Shown here piece after piece: positions 35,784-43,483 of a stretch of 64,000 nucleotides of DNA (the first letter of the stretch is position 1; every line of letters starts with the position of its first letter). Below the pieces are notes generated by a model. It worked only from the letters and a program-made list of their open reading frames with translations, was not told where the DNA came from and did no database searches. This DNA is from Sorangium cellulosum So0157-2 (lineage in GTDB: Bacteria > Myxococcota_A > Polyangia > Polyangiales > Polyangiaceae): assembly GCF_000418325.1 (NCBI RefSeq), contig NC_021658.1, positions 13,868,501-13,932,500 on the forward strand, in the 5' to 3' direction. The translations under genes and the position numbers were made by a program.

Positions 35784-38045
35784 ATGTTTCACTCCTCTCT
35801 GCGTGGTCACGCGCTCCTCGCGCTCTTCGCCCTCTCCGCGCTCGCGCCGGGCTGCGGATCGGAGCGGCCGCAAGCGGGCGATACGAAGCCGCCGGCCTCG
35901 GGGCCCGGCCAGGGGGCGCCGTTCGAGAACCCCGGCGGGATGTGGATGCCCGAGCAGATGGCGCAGCACAAGGATCAGCTCGAGGCGCTCGGCCTCGAGA
36001 TCGATCCGGCGTCGCTCACCGATCCCACCGCGTCCCCGCTCGGCGCGGTGGTGAGCCTCGGCGGCTGCTCGGCGTCGTTCGTCTCGCCCGACGGGCTCAT
36101 CGCGACGAACCATCACTGCGCCACGAGGGCGCTCCAGTACAACTCCACCCCGGAGCAGGATCTCCTGACGAGCGGCTACCTGGCGAGATCCCGCGCCGAG
36201 GAGCGGTGGGCCGGCCCCACCGCGCGCGTCTTCGTGACCCGCGCCTTCCGCGACGTCACCGGCGAGGTGCGGCGCGGCCTCGAGGCGATCTCGGGCGATC
36301 TCGAGCGGTATGAGGAGATCGAGCGGCGCAAGAAGCGGCTCGTGGCCGCGTGCGAGGAGGGGCGCCCGGAGATCCGCTGCTCCATCGCCGAGTATTTCGG
36401 CGGCGGCCAGGTCTCCTTGATCGAGCAGCTGGAGATCAAGGACGTCCGCCTCGTCTACGCCCCGCACGAGGCCATCGGCAACTTCGGCGGCGACATCGAC
36501 AACTGGCGCTGGCCGCGCCACACCGGAGATTTCACCTTCTTCAGGGCCTATGTCGGCAAGGACAACCGCCCCGCGAGCCACGCGGACGACAACGTGCCTT
36601 ACCGCCCGGCGCACCACCTGAAGCTCGCCTCCGCGCCGCTCCACCAGGGCGACCTGGTGATGGTCGCCGGCTACCCCGGCACGACGAACCGGCTCCGGAC
36701 CGCGGCGGAGGTGGAGTCCGCCGTGTCGTGGCAGTACCCGAAGCGGGTGTCGTTCTACGAGGAGTCGATCGCCCTCCTGGAGGATCTCGGCAAGAACGAC
36801 CCGGCGGTGCGCATCAAGGCGCATACCACCATTCAGGGCTACAGCAATTTCCTGCTCAAGACGCGCGGCCTCCTCGAGGGGCTGGTCCAGGGCGGCCTGG
36901 CCAAGGAGAAGGCCAAGCTGGAAGGCGAGCTCAAGGCCTGGATCGACGCCGACCCGGAGCGCAAGGCGGCCTACGGCGGCGCGATCGAGAAGATCGCCGC
37001 GCTGCACGACGACCAGCGGAAGACGCGCGACCACGACGCGGCCGTGGGGGAGATCCTCTCGTCCGCGCGGCTCCTCGACGCCGCCGTGACCCTCGTGCGC
37101 ATGGCGGAGGAGCGGTCCAAGCCGGACGCCGAGCGCGAGGCCGAGTACCAGCAGCGCAACTGGGAGCGGCTCGAGCAGGCGCAGGTGTCGCTGCAGAAGT
37201 CCTACGACCGCGCGATCGACCGGAGCACCTTCAAGCTGGCCCTGCAGCGCGCGCTGCGGCTCGATCCGAAGGACAGGCCGGCGCTCGTCGGGAGCCTCGC
37301 GGGCGGGGTGCCGCCGACCGAGGCCGCCCTCGGCGCGGCGGTCGACGCCCTCTATGAAAAGACGGCGCTCGAGGACGCGGCGACCCGGGTCAAGCTGCTC
37401 AAGACGGCGACCATCGAGGAGCTCGACGCGAGCCGCGATCCGATGATCCGCCTGGCCCTCGCGCTCGCGCCCGTCGACAAGGCCATCGAGGCCCGCGACA
37501 AGGCCTACGCCGGGGCGATGACCCTCGTGAAGCCGCGCTTCGTCGAGGCGCTCCGCGCGTACCGGGGCGGCATGCTCGCGCCCGACGCGAACGGCACCCT
37601 CCGCATCACCTACGGCACGGTGCGGGGCTACCGCCCGGAGCTCGACAAGCCGGTCTATCGGCCGTTCACCGTCCTCAGCGAGGTCGTGAAGAAGACCACC
37701 GGCAAGCCGCCGTTCGACACCCCGGAGGCCCTGCTCGAGGCCGCCCGCGAGCGGCGGTTCGGCCCGTACGTGGACGACGATCTCGGCGAGGTCCCGGTCT
37801 GCTTCCTCAGCGATCTCGACATCACGAACGGCAACTCCGGCTCCGCCACGCTGAACGCGCGCGGCGAGCTCGTCGGCCTCGCCTTCGACGGCAACTACGA
37901 GGCGATGGCCTCCGACTGGCTCTTCATGCCGTCGATCACCCGGACCATCCACGTCGATCACCGCTACATGCAGTGGGTGATGGACGCGGTGTCCGGCGCG
38001 GACGCCGTGCTCAAGGAGATGGGCGGCGCGCCCGTCATCGACTGA
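35784..38045 (+). CDS. S46 family dipeptidyl-peptidase, DPP7-type
   Basis: This 753-residue protein is a lipoprotein (lipobox LAPGC, ~21-25) of the chymotrypsin-fold S46 family. The catalytic His is in ATNHHC (~110), the Asp region in GDIDNWRWPRHTGDF (~235-249) and the Ser in NGNSGSA (~684). Eighteen residues after the Ser, the specificity position is Gly in FDGN. In this family Gly marks DPP7-type enzymes that prefer hydrophobic P1 residues, while Arg marks acidic-specific DPP11. It releases dipeptides from N-termini, probably at the outer envelope, and fits a predatory/proteolytic lifestyle. Confidence 0.92.
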   Translation: MFHSSLRGHALLALFALSALAPGCGSERPQAGDTKPPASGPGQGAPFENPGGMWMPEQMAQHKDQLEALGLEIDPASLTDPTASPLGAVVSLGGCSASFVSPDGLIATNHHCATRALQYNSTPEQDLLTSGYLARSRAEERWAGPTARVFVTRAFRDVTGEVRRGLEAISGDLERYEEIERRKKRLVAACEEGRPEIRCSIAEYFGGGQVSLIEQLEIKDVRLVYAPHEAIGNFGGDIDNWRWPRHTGDFTFFRAYVGKDNRPASHADDNVPYRPAHHLKLASAPLHQGDLVMVAGYPGTTNRLRTAAEVESAVSWQYPKRVSFYEESIALLEDLGKNDPAVRIKAHTTIQGYSNFLLKTRGLLEGLVQGGLAKEKAKLEGELKAWIDADPERKAAYGGAIEKIAALHDDQRKTRDHDAAVGEILSSARLLDAAVTLVRMAEERSKPDAEREAEYQQRNWERLEQAQVSLQKSYDRAIDRSTFKLALQRALRLDPKDRPALVGSLAGGVPPTEAALGAAVDALYEKTALEDAATRVKLLKTATIEELDASRDPMIRLALALAPVDKAIEARDKAYAGAMTLVKPRFVEALRAYRGGMLAPDANGTLRITYGTVRGYRPELDKPVYRPFTVLSEVVKKTTGKPPFDTPEALLEAARERRFGPYVDDDLGEVPVCFLSDLDITNGNSGSATLNARGELVGLAFDGNYEAMASDWLFMPSITRTIHVDHRYMQWVMDAVSGADAVLKEMGGAPVID

Positions 38046-38090
38046 GGCGGCCCGGGCGGCGCCGGCGCGCGATCCGATGCGACCGCATCG

Positions 38091-39611
38091 TCACGCGCCG
38101 GCGTCGTCGGACGAGATCCGCACCTCGCCCTCGGCCACCGTCCACAGGATCGACGTGCAGCTCCTGCCGAACGCCCGGTCGTGGGTGACGAGGAGCAGCG
38201 CGCCCGGGTAGTCGGCGAGGGCGCGCTCCAGCCGCTCGATCGAGGGCAGATCGAGGTGGTTGGTCGGCTCGTCCAGCACCAGCGCCCACGCGTGCTGCCC
38301 GAGCCCGAGCGCGATCATCAGCTTCCGCGCCTCGCCCGGCGACGGCCGCGCCGACGCGAGCAGCCGCCCCGGCTCCACCCCGAGCGCCGCCACCAGCGAC
38401 ATCACCCGCCCGCGCTCCTCCGGGGGCAGCCGCCGCGCCCGCGCGAGCAGCGCCTGCTCCTCCGCCTCGCCGAGCTCCTGCGGCACATAGAGCACCTTCT
38501 CGGCCGGCACCCGCGCGCCCTCGAGCAGCGCCCTCACCAGCGTGGTCTTGCCGCTGCCGTTCGGGCCCGCGATCCGGATGCGGTCCTCGCGGCCGACGCT
38601 GAGCCGCACGTCCCGGAGCAGCGCCCGCCCCCCGCCGCCGGCGCGGATCTCGGGCGCGTCGAGCGCGAACAGCCACGGCGCGGGCGACCGCTCGTAATCG
38701 ACGAACACGCTGCGGCCCACGGCCTTCTCGAACTCGAACTCCCCCGCCTCGGCCGACACCTTCTCGAGCTTGCGCCGCGTCACGCCCACGGTGCGCGACA
38801 GCCGCGCCTCGGCCGCGGCCACCCGGATGCCCGCGAGCATGCCGCGGGCGTCGTGATCGCGCGGGCCCTTGACCCGGTTCTTCGTGCTCCGCTCCGCGTC
38901 GGCCGCGGCCTGCGTCCGCCGCTCCTCGCCGAGCCGCCGGCGGAGCTGCCGCTCCTCGGTGCGCAGCCGCTGGTGCGCCTCCTCGCGGCCGCGCGCCTCC
39001 GCCTCCCAGAGCTCCTTGGCCGCGCTGTAGCCGCCCGGGTAGAGCCGCGCCGCGGCCCGGTCGACCCGGATCGTGCCGACCGTCAGCGCGTCGAGGAGCT
39101 CGCGATCGTGCGAGACGCACGCGCCGATCCCCGGGAATCCGCCGAGCGCGCCGGCGAGCAGCGCCCGCGCGTCCGCGTCGATGTGGTTCGTCGGCTCGTC
39201 GAGCAGGAGCACGTCCGGCTCGGCGGCGAGCGCCGCGCCGATCTGCCACCGCTTGCGCTCGCCCGGCGACAGCGTGGCCCAGCGCTCGAGCTCCGCCGGG
39301 TCGAGGAGGAGCTCGCCGCGCAGCCGGCGCGCGAGGCCGTCCTCGGCCTCGGCGAGCGCGCGGATCGCCGCGTCCGCGTGCTCCACGGCCTGCGGGCAGA
39401 CCGCGATCGTCGCGCCCCGCGGCTCGACGCGCAGGCTCCCGGCGTCGGGCTCGAGATCGCCGGCGAAGAGCCGGAGCAGCGTGGTCTTGCCGGCGCCGTT
39501 CGGCCCGACGATCCCGTACCAGCCGGGCGTGAGGCAGAGATCGACGTCGGTGAGGATCGGGGACGCGTCGGAATAAGCAAAAGAGAGGCGGTGCGCGCGC
39601 AACGACGACAT
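38091..39611 (-). CDS. ABC-F family ATPase, possibly antibiotic-resistance type
   Basis: This 506-residue protein has twin nucleotide-binding domains. Walker A is GPNGAGKTT at ~34-42 and GPNGSGKTT near ~335-343. The signature loops are SPGE instead of SGGE in both halves (LSPGERKRW and PSPGEARK). Both Walker B motifs end DEPTNH. A basic linker (~185-270) separates the domains, and there is no membrane part. It is shorter than Uup and lacks its coiled-coil tail. The gene has an unusually long structured leader that hides its ribosome site, as seen for drug-inducible ribosome-protection ABC-F genes. Resistance function is inferred from that. Confidence 0.85.
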   Translation of the reverse strand: MSSLRAHRLSFAYSDASPILTDVDLCLTPGWYGIVGPNGAGKTTLLRLFAGDLEPDAGSLRVEPRGATIAVCPQAVEHADAAIRALAEAEDGLARRLRGELLLDPAELERWATLSPGERKRWQIGAALAAEPDVLLLDEPTNHIDADARALLAGALGGFPGIGACVSHDRELLDALTVGTIRVDRAAARLYPGGYSAAKELWEAEARGREEAHQRLRTEERQLRRRLGEERRTQAAADAERSTKNRVKGPRDHDARGMLAGIRVAAAEARLSRTVGVTRRKLEKVSAEAGEFEFEKAVGRSVFVDYERSPAPWLFALDAPEIRAGGGGRALLRDVRLSVGREDRIRIAGPNGSGKTTLVRALLEGARVPAEKVLYVPQELGEAEEQALLARARRLPPEERGRVMSLVAALGVEPGRLLASARPSPGEARKLMIALGLGQHAWALVLDEPTNHLDLPSIERLERALADYPGALLLVTHDRAFGRSCTSILWTVAEGEVRISSDDAGA

Positions 39612-39614
39612 ACA

Positions 39615-39754
39615 AGCTCCTGAATCCGAGGGCCACGCGGCCCGGTCACGGGACGGGCGGGCTGCGCTTCGCGCCAGGGCTCATGCGACCTGGCGCGCTC
39701 GCGACCCGCGACGGAGACCGATTCAGGAGCTGATCTTCACCGGAGCACTCTCCT
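39615..39754 (-). promoter_or_regulatory. ribosome-site-sequestering leader of the ABC-F gene (putative translational attenuator)
   Basis: GATTCAGGAGCT, which holds the Shine-Dalgarno of the ABC-F gene (minus strand 39626-39615, eight bases from the ATG), is perfectly complementary to AGCTCCTGAATC at 39731-39720. The 93 bases between contain a further perfect 8-bp hairpin, GCGCCAGG / CCTGGCGC (39671-39696). A small ORF with its own AGGAGA site (39754-39749) ends inside the upstream arm. Translation of that ORF would disrupt the long-range pairing. Confidence 0.65.
39723..39740 (-). CDS. putative leader peptide, five codons
   Basis: GTG AAG ATC AGC TCC TGA (39740-39723) encodes M-K-I-S-S. AGGAG lies nine bases upstream. 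The last two sense codons and the stop form part of the anti-Shine-Dalgarno arm AGCTCCTGAATC. A ribosome paused here would cover that arm and free the ABC-F ribosome site 100 bases downstream. The call rests on position only; such a short ORF can arise by chance. Confidence 0.4.
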   Translation of the reverse strand: MKISS

Positions 39755-39804
39755 CTTGCGTCAGCCGCACTCTGTAACAGACGGCCCTGGCTCACGCAAC
39801 CTCC

Positions 39805-39843
39805 GCCCCGCGATGTCGCGGCGTCGTCGCGACATCGCGGGGC
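39805..39843 (-). terminator. strong palindrome downstream of the PfpI-like gene
   Basis: A perfect 16-bp inverted repeat (39805-39820 and 39828-39843, arm GCCCCGCGATGTCGCG) with a 7-base loop begins 33 bases after the stop of the PfpI-like gene. There is no T-run, as is usual for terminators in very GC-rich genomes. It also precedes the ABC-F leader and would insulate it from read-through. Confidence 0.6.
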
Positions 39844-39876
39844 GCGCGTCAGGCACGTTCCCCCGCGGACAGGGCC

Positions 39877-40578
39877 TCAGGGAAACAGCTTTGCCGCGAG
39901 CTCGGGCTTTCCGGCCAGGAGCTCCCGCAGGCTCGGGGTCACGCTCTCGAGCAGCGCGGGCCCGAGCTTCGCCTCCTCGACCCAGCGCCAGTCGATGGGG
40001 CCGAGGGGCGGCTCGGGGTCGTACTCGATGAGGCTCTGGATCGTGCGCGCCACCTCGTCGCCCGCGAGCCGCGCGACGAGGGCGAGCGCCATGTCGATGC
40101 CGGCCGACACGCCCGCGGCCGTGATGACGTTGCCGTCCTCGACCCACCGCTTGCGCACCGGGACCGCCCCGAGGCGGCCGAGGTGCTCGAGGAAGGTCCA
40201 GTGCGTGGTCGCGCTGCGCCCCTCGAGCAGCCCCGCCGCGGCGAGGATGATCGACCCGGTGCACACCGAGCCGAGCACCTCGGCGGTCCTCCCCGCGGCG
40301 CGGACGTACGCCATGAGCCCGTCGTTCGCGATGGCCTTGATCGGGCCGGCGAGGCCGCCCGGGACCACGAGCCCGAACGGCGCCGGAACCTGCGCGAACG
40401 TCCGCTCCGGCTGCGCGCCGAGGCCCACGTCGGTGGGCACCGGATCGAGCCGCTCTCCGACGGTGACGACCTCGAACGCGCCGAAGCGCTCGAGGTTCTT
40501 GATGACCTGGAGCGGCCCGACGAGGTCGAGCAGCGTCATGTCGGGATACACGAGGAACGCGATCTGCCTGGGTTGCAT
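39877..40578 (-). CDS. DJ-1/PfpI family protein, isonitrile-hydratase-like
   Basis: This 233-residue protein begins MQPRQIAFLVYPDMTLLDLVGPLQVI. It has a class-I glutamine-amidotransferase-like fold, FGLVVPGG (~67-74), and the nucleophile elbow VLGSVCTGSIILAAAGLLEG (~101-120) with the Cys. GNVITAAGVSAGIDMALALV (~149-168) is the pattern of InhA isonitrile hydratase and ThiJ/PfpI regulators without a DNA-binding tail. GGAGG six bases upstream supports the start. It is the last gene of a tetR-SDR-pfpI group, so it is probably under the TetR repressor. Confidence 0.85.
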   Translation of the reverse strand: MQPRQIAFLVYPDMTLLDLVGPLQVIKNLERFGAFEVVTVGERLDPVPTDVGLGAQPERTFAQVPAPFGLVVPGGLAGPIKAIANDGLMAYVRAAGRTAEVLGSVCTGSIILAAAGLLEGRSATTHWTFLEHLGRLGAVPVRKRWVEDGNVITAAGVSAGIDMALALVARLAGDEVARTIQSLIEYDPEPPLGPIDWRWVEEAKLGPALLESVTPSLRELLAGKPELAAKLFP

Positions 40579-40612
40579 GGGCCCTCCGTGGTGGGTTGGC
40601 GAGCCGAGATCC

Positions 40613-41377
40613 TTACGCGGCCAGGAAGCCGCCGTCGACCGGGAGCGCGGCGCCGGTCACGTAGCCCGCGCCCTCCGAGCAGAGCCACAGCGCGGCGCCC
40701 GCGATCTCGTCCTCGGTCGCCATGCGCCCGAGCGGGTGCTGCGCCACGAGCGCCCGCACCAGCTCGGGCGCGAACGCCTCGGCCTGCTCCATCGCGGGCG
40801 TGCGGGTGACGCCGGCGCAGAGGGCGTTCACGCGGATCCCCCGGGGCGCGACCTCGAGCGCCACCGACCGCGTCATCCCGACGACCGCGTGCTTGGACGC
40901 GACGTACGCGTGGTGCGCCGCCTTCCCGGCGACGCCGTAGATCGAGCTCATGTTGACGATGGCGCCCCCGCCCGACCCGAGCATCGCCGCGATCTCGTGC
41001 CGCATGGCCAGCCAGACCCCGCGGGCGTTCACCGCCATGACGTCGTCCCACACCGCCTGGTCGGCGTCCTCGAGGCGCGCCATGTCGCCGCCCACCCCCG
41101 CGCAGTTCGCCGCGACGTCGAGCCGGCCGAAGCGCTGCACCGCCTGCTCCACGGCGCGCCGCACCGAGGCCTCGTCCCGCACGTCGGTCGGGACGAACAG
41201 CGCCGGCGCGCCCTCCCGCTCGATCGCCGCGCAGGCCCGCCGCCCGGCGTCCTCGCCGCGCGCGGCCACCGCGACGCGCGCCCCGGCGCGCGCGAACGCC
41301 CGCGCCGTCGCGAGGCCGATGCCGGAGGTGCCCCCGGTGACGAGGGCGACCCGCCCGGAGAAGTCGACCGTGATCAT
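40613..41377 (-). CDS. short-chain dehydrogenase/reductase
   Basis: This 254-residue classical SDR has the cofactor motif TGGTSGIG at ~14-21, NCAG at ~91-94 and catalytic Ser in NMSSIYG at ~142-148. The active-site YVASK is at ~158-162, and a C-terminal VTGAALPVDGGF is present. Residues after strand two (AARGEDAGRR) favour NADP(H), but this is not certain. The substrate is unknown. It lies between the tetR and pfpI-like genes with 34-54-bp gaps, the pattern of a detoxification operon. Confidence 0.93.
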   Translation of the reverse strand: MITVDFSGRVALVTGGTSGIGLATARAFARAGARVAVAARGEDAGRRACAAIEREGAPALFVPTDVRDEASVRRAVEQAVQRFGRLDVAANCAGVGGDMARLEDADQAVWDDVMAVNARGVWLAMRHEIAAMLGSGGGAIVNMSSIYGVAGKAAHHAYVASKHAVVGMTRSVALEVAPRGIRVNALCAGVTRTPAMEQAEAFAPELVRALVAQHPLGRMATEDEIAGAALWLCSEGAGYVTGAALPVDGGFLAA

Positions 41378-41431
41378 GACAGCTCCCTTCCTCGTGAAAC
41401 CGCGCGCCGTCCGCGCCGAGGCCGCGTGGAA

Positions 41432-42100
41432 CTACGCGGCGTCCGCGCCGAGGCCGCTCCGGATGAACCGCACCGCCTGCTGCGCGAGGCGGCGGCGGCG
41501 CTTCGGGCCGAGCTGCTTGCGCAGCGCGTCCGAGGCCAGCACCTCGTGGAGCTCGGCCCCGAGCTCCTGGAGCACGACCTCGGTCAGCCCGGGGCCGACG
41601 ACGGCGGAGACGAGGCGCGTCGCGACCTCGAGGCTCGTGTCGGTCGCGCGGAGGGCGCCGCTCGCGACGCCCTGCTCGAGCAGGGCCCGGAGCTCGGCGA
41701 CGCCGGCCTCGCAGATGGCCCGGTGCAGGCCGCGGACCTCGGCGTCCGCCGTCGGGTCCGCGGCCGCGGCCGACAGGCGGGCGAGGCGCGGGTGCTCGAC
41801 GAGGAACGCCATGCCGCGCTCGATCTGGGCCTCGAGCCGCGCCCAGAGGTCCCCCTCCAGGGCCGCGGCGCCCACGAACTCGCGCTTGCGCCGCGGCGCC
41901 TCCTCGGTGAGCAGCCACCGGTACAGATCGATCTTGTCCTCGAAGTACTGATAGAAGCTGCCCTTCGGGATGCGGGCGCGGCGCGCGATCTGCGACAGCG
42001 ACGCCTCGGCGTAGGTCCGATCCGCGAACTCGGCGATCGCCTCGCGCACGAGGCGGTCCCGCCGCTCCTCGGGCAACCCAAAGAACGTGCTCTTCGGCAT
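41432..42100 (-). CDS. TetR family transcriptional regulator
   Basis: This 222-residue protein has an N-terminal helix-turn-helix at ~25-55 (ASLSQIARRARIPKGSFYQYFEDKIDLYRWL), which is the TetR signature. A ligand-binding helical domain follows. It heads an operon with SDR and PfpI genes. Its start codon lies inside a 36-bp palindrome that is the likely operator, indicating autorepression, and the palindrome also faces the divergent beta-lactamase-fold gene. The ligand is unknown. Confidence 0.93.
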   Translation of the reverse strand: MPKSTFFGLPEERRDRLVREAIAEFADRTYAEASLSQIARRARIPKGSFYQYFEDKIDLYRWLLTEEAPRRKREFVGAAALEGDLWARLEAQIERGMAFLVEHPRLARLSAAAADPTADAEVRGLHRAICEAGVAELRALLEQGVASGALRATDTSLEVATRLVSAVVGPGLTEVVLQELGAELHEVLASDALRKQLGPKRRRRLAQQAVRFIRSGLGADAA

Positions 42101-42133
42101 GCGACCGATCAGTCATATGACCGATCGGTCGCA
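42098..42133. promoter_or_regulatory. 36-bp palindromic operator for the TetR regulator
   Basis: The arms ATGCGACCGATC (42098-42109) and GATCGGTCGCAT (42122-42133) are perfect inverses. The centre GTCATATGAC (42111-42120) is itself a perfect palindrome. Only one of 18 base pairs (42110/42121) mismatches. It overlaps the tetR start codon and lies 157 bp upstream of the divergent gene at 42290. Confidence 0.8.
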
Positions 42134-42289
42134 TGGTCAAGGAGGCCCGCCGGCCTGTGGGCGGGATCGCGGACGCGACCGCGTCGCCGTCCGCGCCGCC
42201 AGATGGGCGGTGGCGGGCGAGTTGGGCGATGATGGAGGCGTGAGGGCGGCACCCGCCCCGCGCACCCCCTTTCTACCAAGGACCGAGCC

Positions 42290-43483
42290 GTGACCAGCAC
42301 CCAGCCGATGATCCAAGGAAGCGTGGCCCCTGGCTTCGAGCGCGTTCGTGACGCGTTCGTCGAGAACCTCACGCGACAGGGCGACGCCGGCGCGTCGTTC
42401 TGCGCCTACGTGGACGGCGTGGAGGTCGCCCACCTCTGGGGAGGCGAGGCCCGCCCCGGCGTCCCGTGGACCGCGGACACCCTCGCGTGCGGGGCCGCCG
42501 TGGGCATCGGCGTCGCCGCCCTCGTGGCGCAGCGGCTCGCGGACCAGGGGAAGCTCGACGTCGACGCGCCGGTCGCCGCGTACTGGCCGGAGTTCGCGGC
42601 GGAAGGCAAGGGCGCGATCACGGTGCGCATGGTCCTCGGCCACAGCGCGGGGCTGCCCTGGTTCCCCGACCCCGAGCTGCGCGTGCGCCTGGACCGCCCC
42701 GAGACGCTGCTCGACAGCGAGGCGATCCTCCGGCTCATCGAGGCGGCGCCGCCGGTCTGGGAGCCGGGGACGCAGTGTGGTTACCACACGGCCACCTACG
42801 GCTGGCTCGTCGGCGAGATCGTCCGCCGCATCACGGGCAAGAGCCTGGGGACCTACCTGCGCGACGAGATCACGGGGCCGCTCGGGGCCGAGTACTGGAT
42901 CGGGCTGCCCGAGGCCGAGCACCACCGGGTCGCGTGGATGAGCCCCGATCCGATCACGGATACCGACCAGTTCTACAAGTTCCTCAACGCCGACACGCCG
43001 CCCGGCAAGGCGATGTTCATGAGCCCCCACCGGCGCTTCGGAGACATGATCCGGGACGGGATGAACCACCCGACGTTCTGGCGGGCGGAGCTCGCGTCCC
43101 GCAATGGGGTGGGGACCGCCCGCGGCGTCGCCCGGCTGTACGCCATGCTCGCCTCGGGCGGAGAGCTCGACGGCGTCCGGGTGGTCTCGGCCGACTCCAC
43201 GGCTCGCCATATCGAGGTGCAGTACGACGGCAACGACTTCATCTGGGGCAACCCGCTCCGGGTCGGCCTCGGCTACATGCGGCCCTCGGCGAGCGTGGGC
43301 ATGGGCCCGCACGACGAGGCGTTCGGCCACCCCGGGTTCGGCGGCGCGATCGGCTTCGCGGATCCCGTCTCCCGGGTCGGCTTCGCCTTCCTCCCGAACC
43401 GCATGGTCCTCGCGCTCACGACCGACGCGCGGGCCGAGACGCTCGCGTCGGCGCTCTACGCGTGCCTGAAGCCCGCCGCCTGA
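42290..43483 (+). CDS. beta-lactamase/EstB-fold protein lacking the SxxK nucleophile
   Basis: This 397-residue protein resembles class-C beta-lactamase-like esterases (EstB). TADTL is at 61-65, GKLDVDAPVAAYWPEFA at ~87-103, VLGHSAGLPW at ~114-123, the tyrosine-motif region GYHTATYGWLVGEIVRR at ~164-180 and a GHPGFGGAIGFADP motif near the C-terminus. Where the family has S-x-x-K after DTL, this protein has A70-V-G-I73, so both the nucleophile and general base are gone. No frame change restores them. GTG at 42290 has AAGGA six bases upstream. A binding or regulatory role is possible. Confidence 0.8.
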   Translation: MTSTQPMIQGSVAPGFERVRDAFVENLTRQGDAGASFCAYVDGVEVAHLWGGEARPGVPWTADTLACGAAVGIGVAALVAQRLADQGKLDVDAPVAAYWPEFAAEGKGAITVRMVLGHSAGLPWFPDPELRVRLDRPETLLDSEAILRLIEAAPPVWEPGTQCGYHTATYGWLVGEIVRRITGKSLGTYLRDEITGPLGAEYWIGLPEAEHHRVAWMSPDPITDTDQFYKFLNADTPPGKAMFMSPHRRFGDMIRDGMNHPTFWRAELASRNGVGTARGVARLYAMLASGGELDGVRVVSADSTARHIEVQYDGNDFIWGNPLRVGLGYMRPSASVGMGPHDEAFGHPGFGGAIGFADPVSRVGFAFLPNRMVLALTTDARAETLASALYACLKPAA

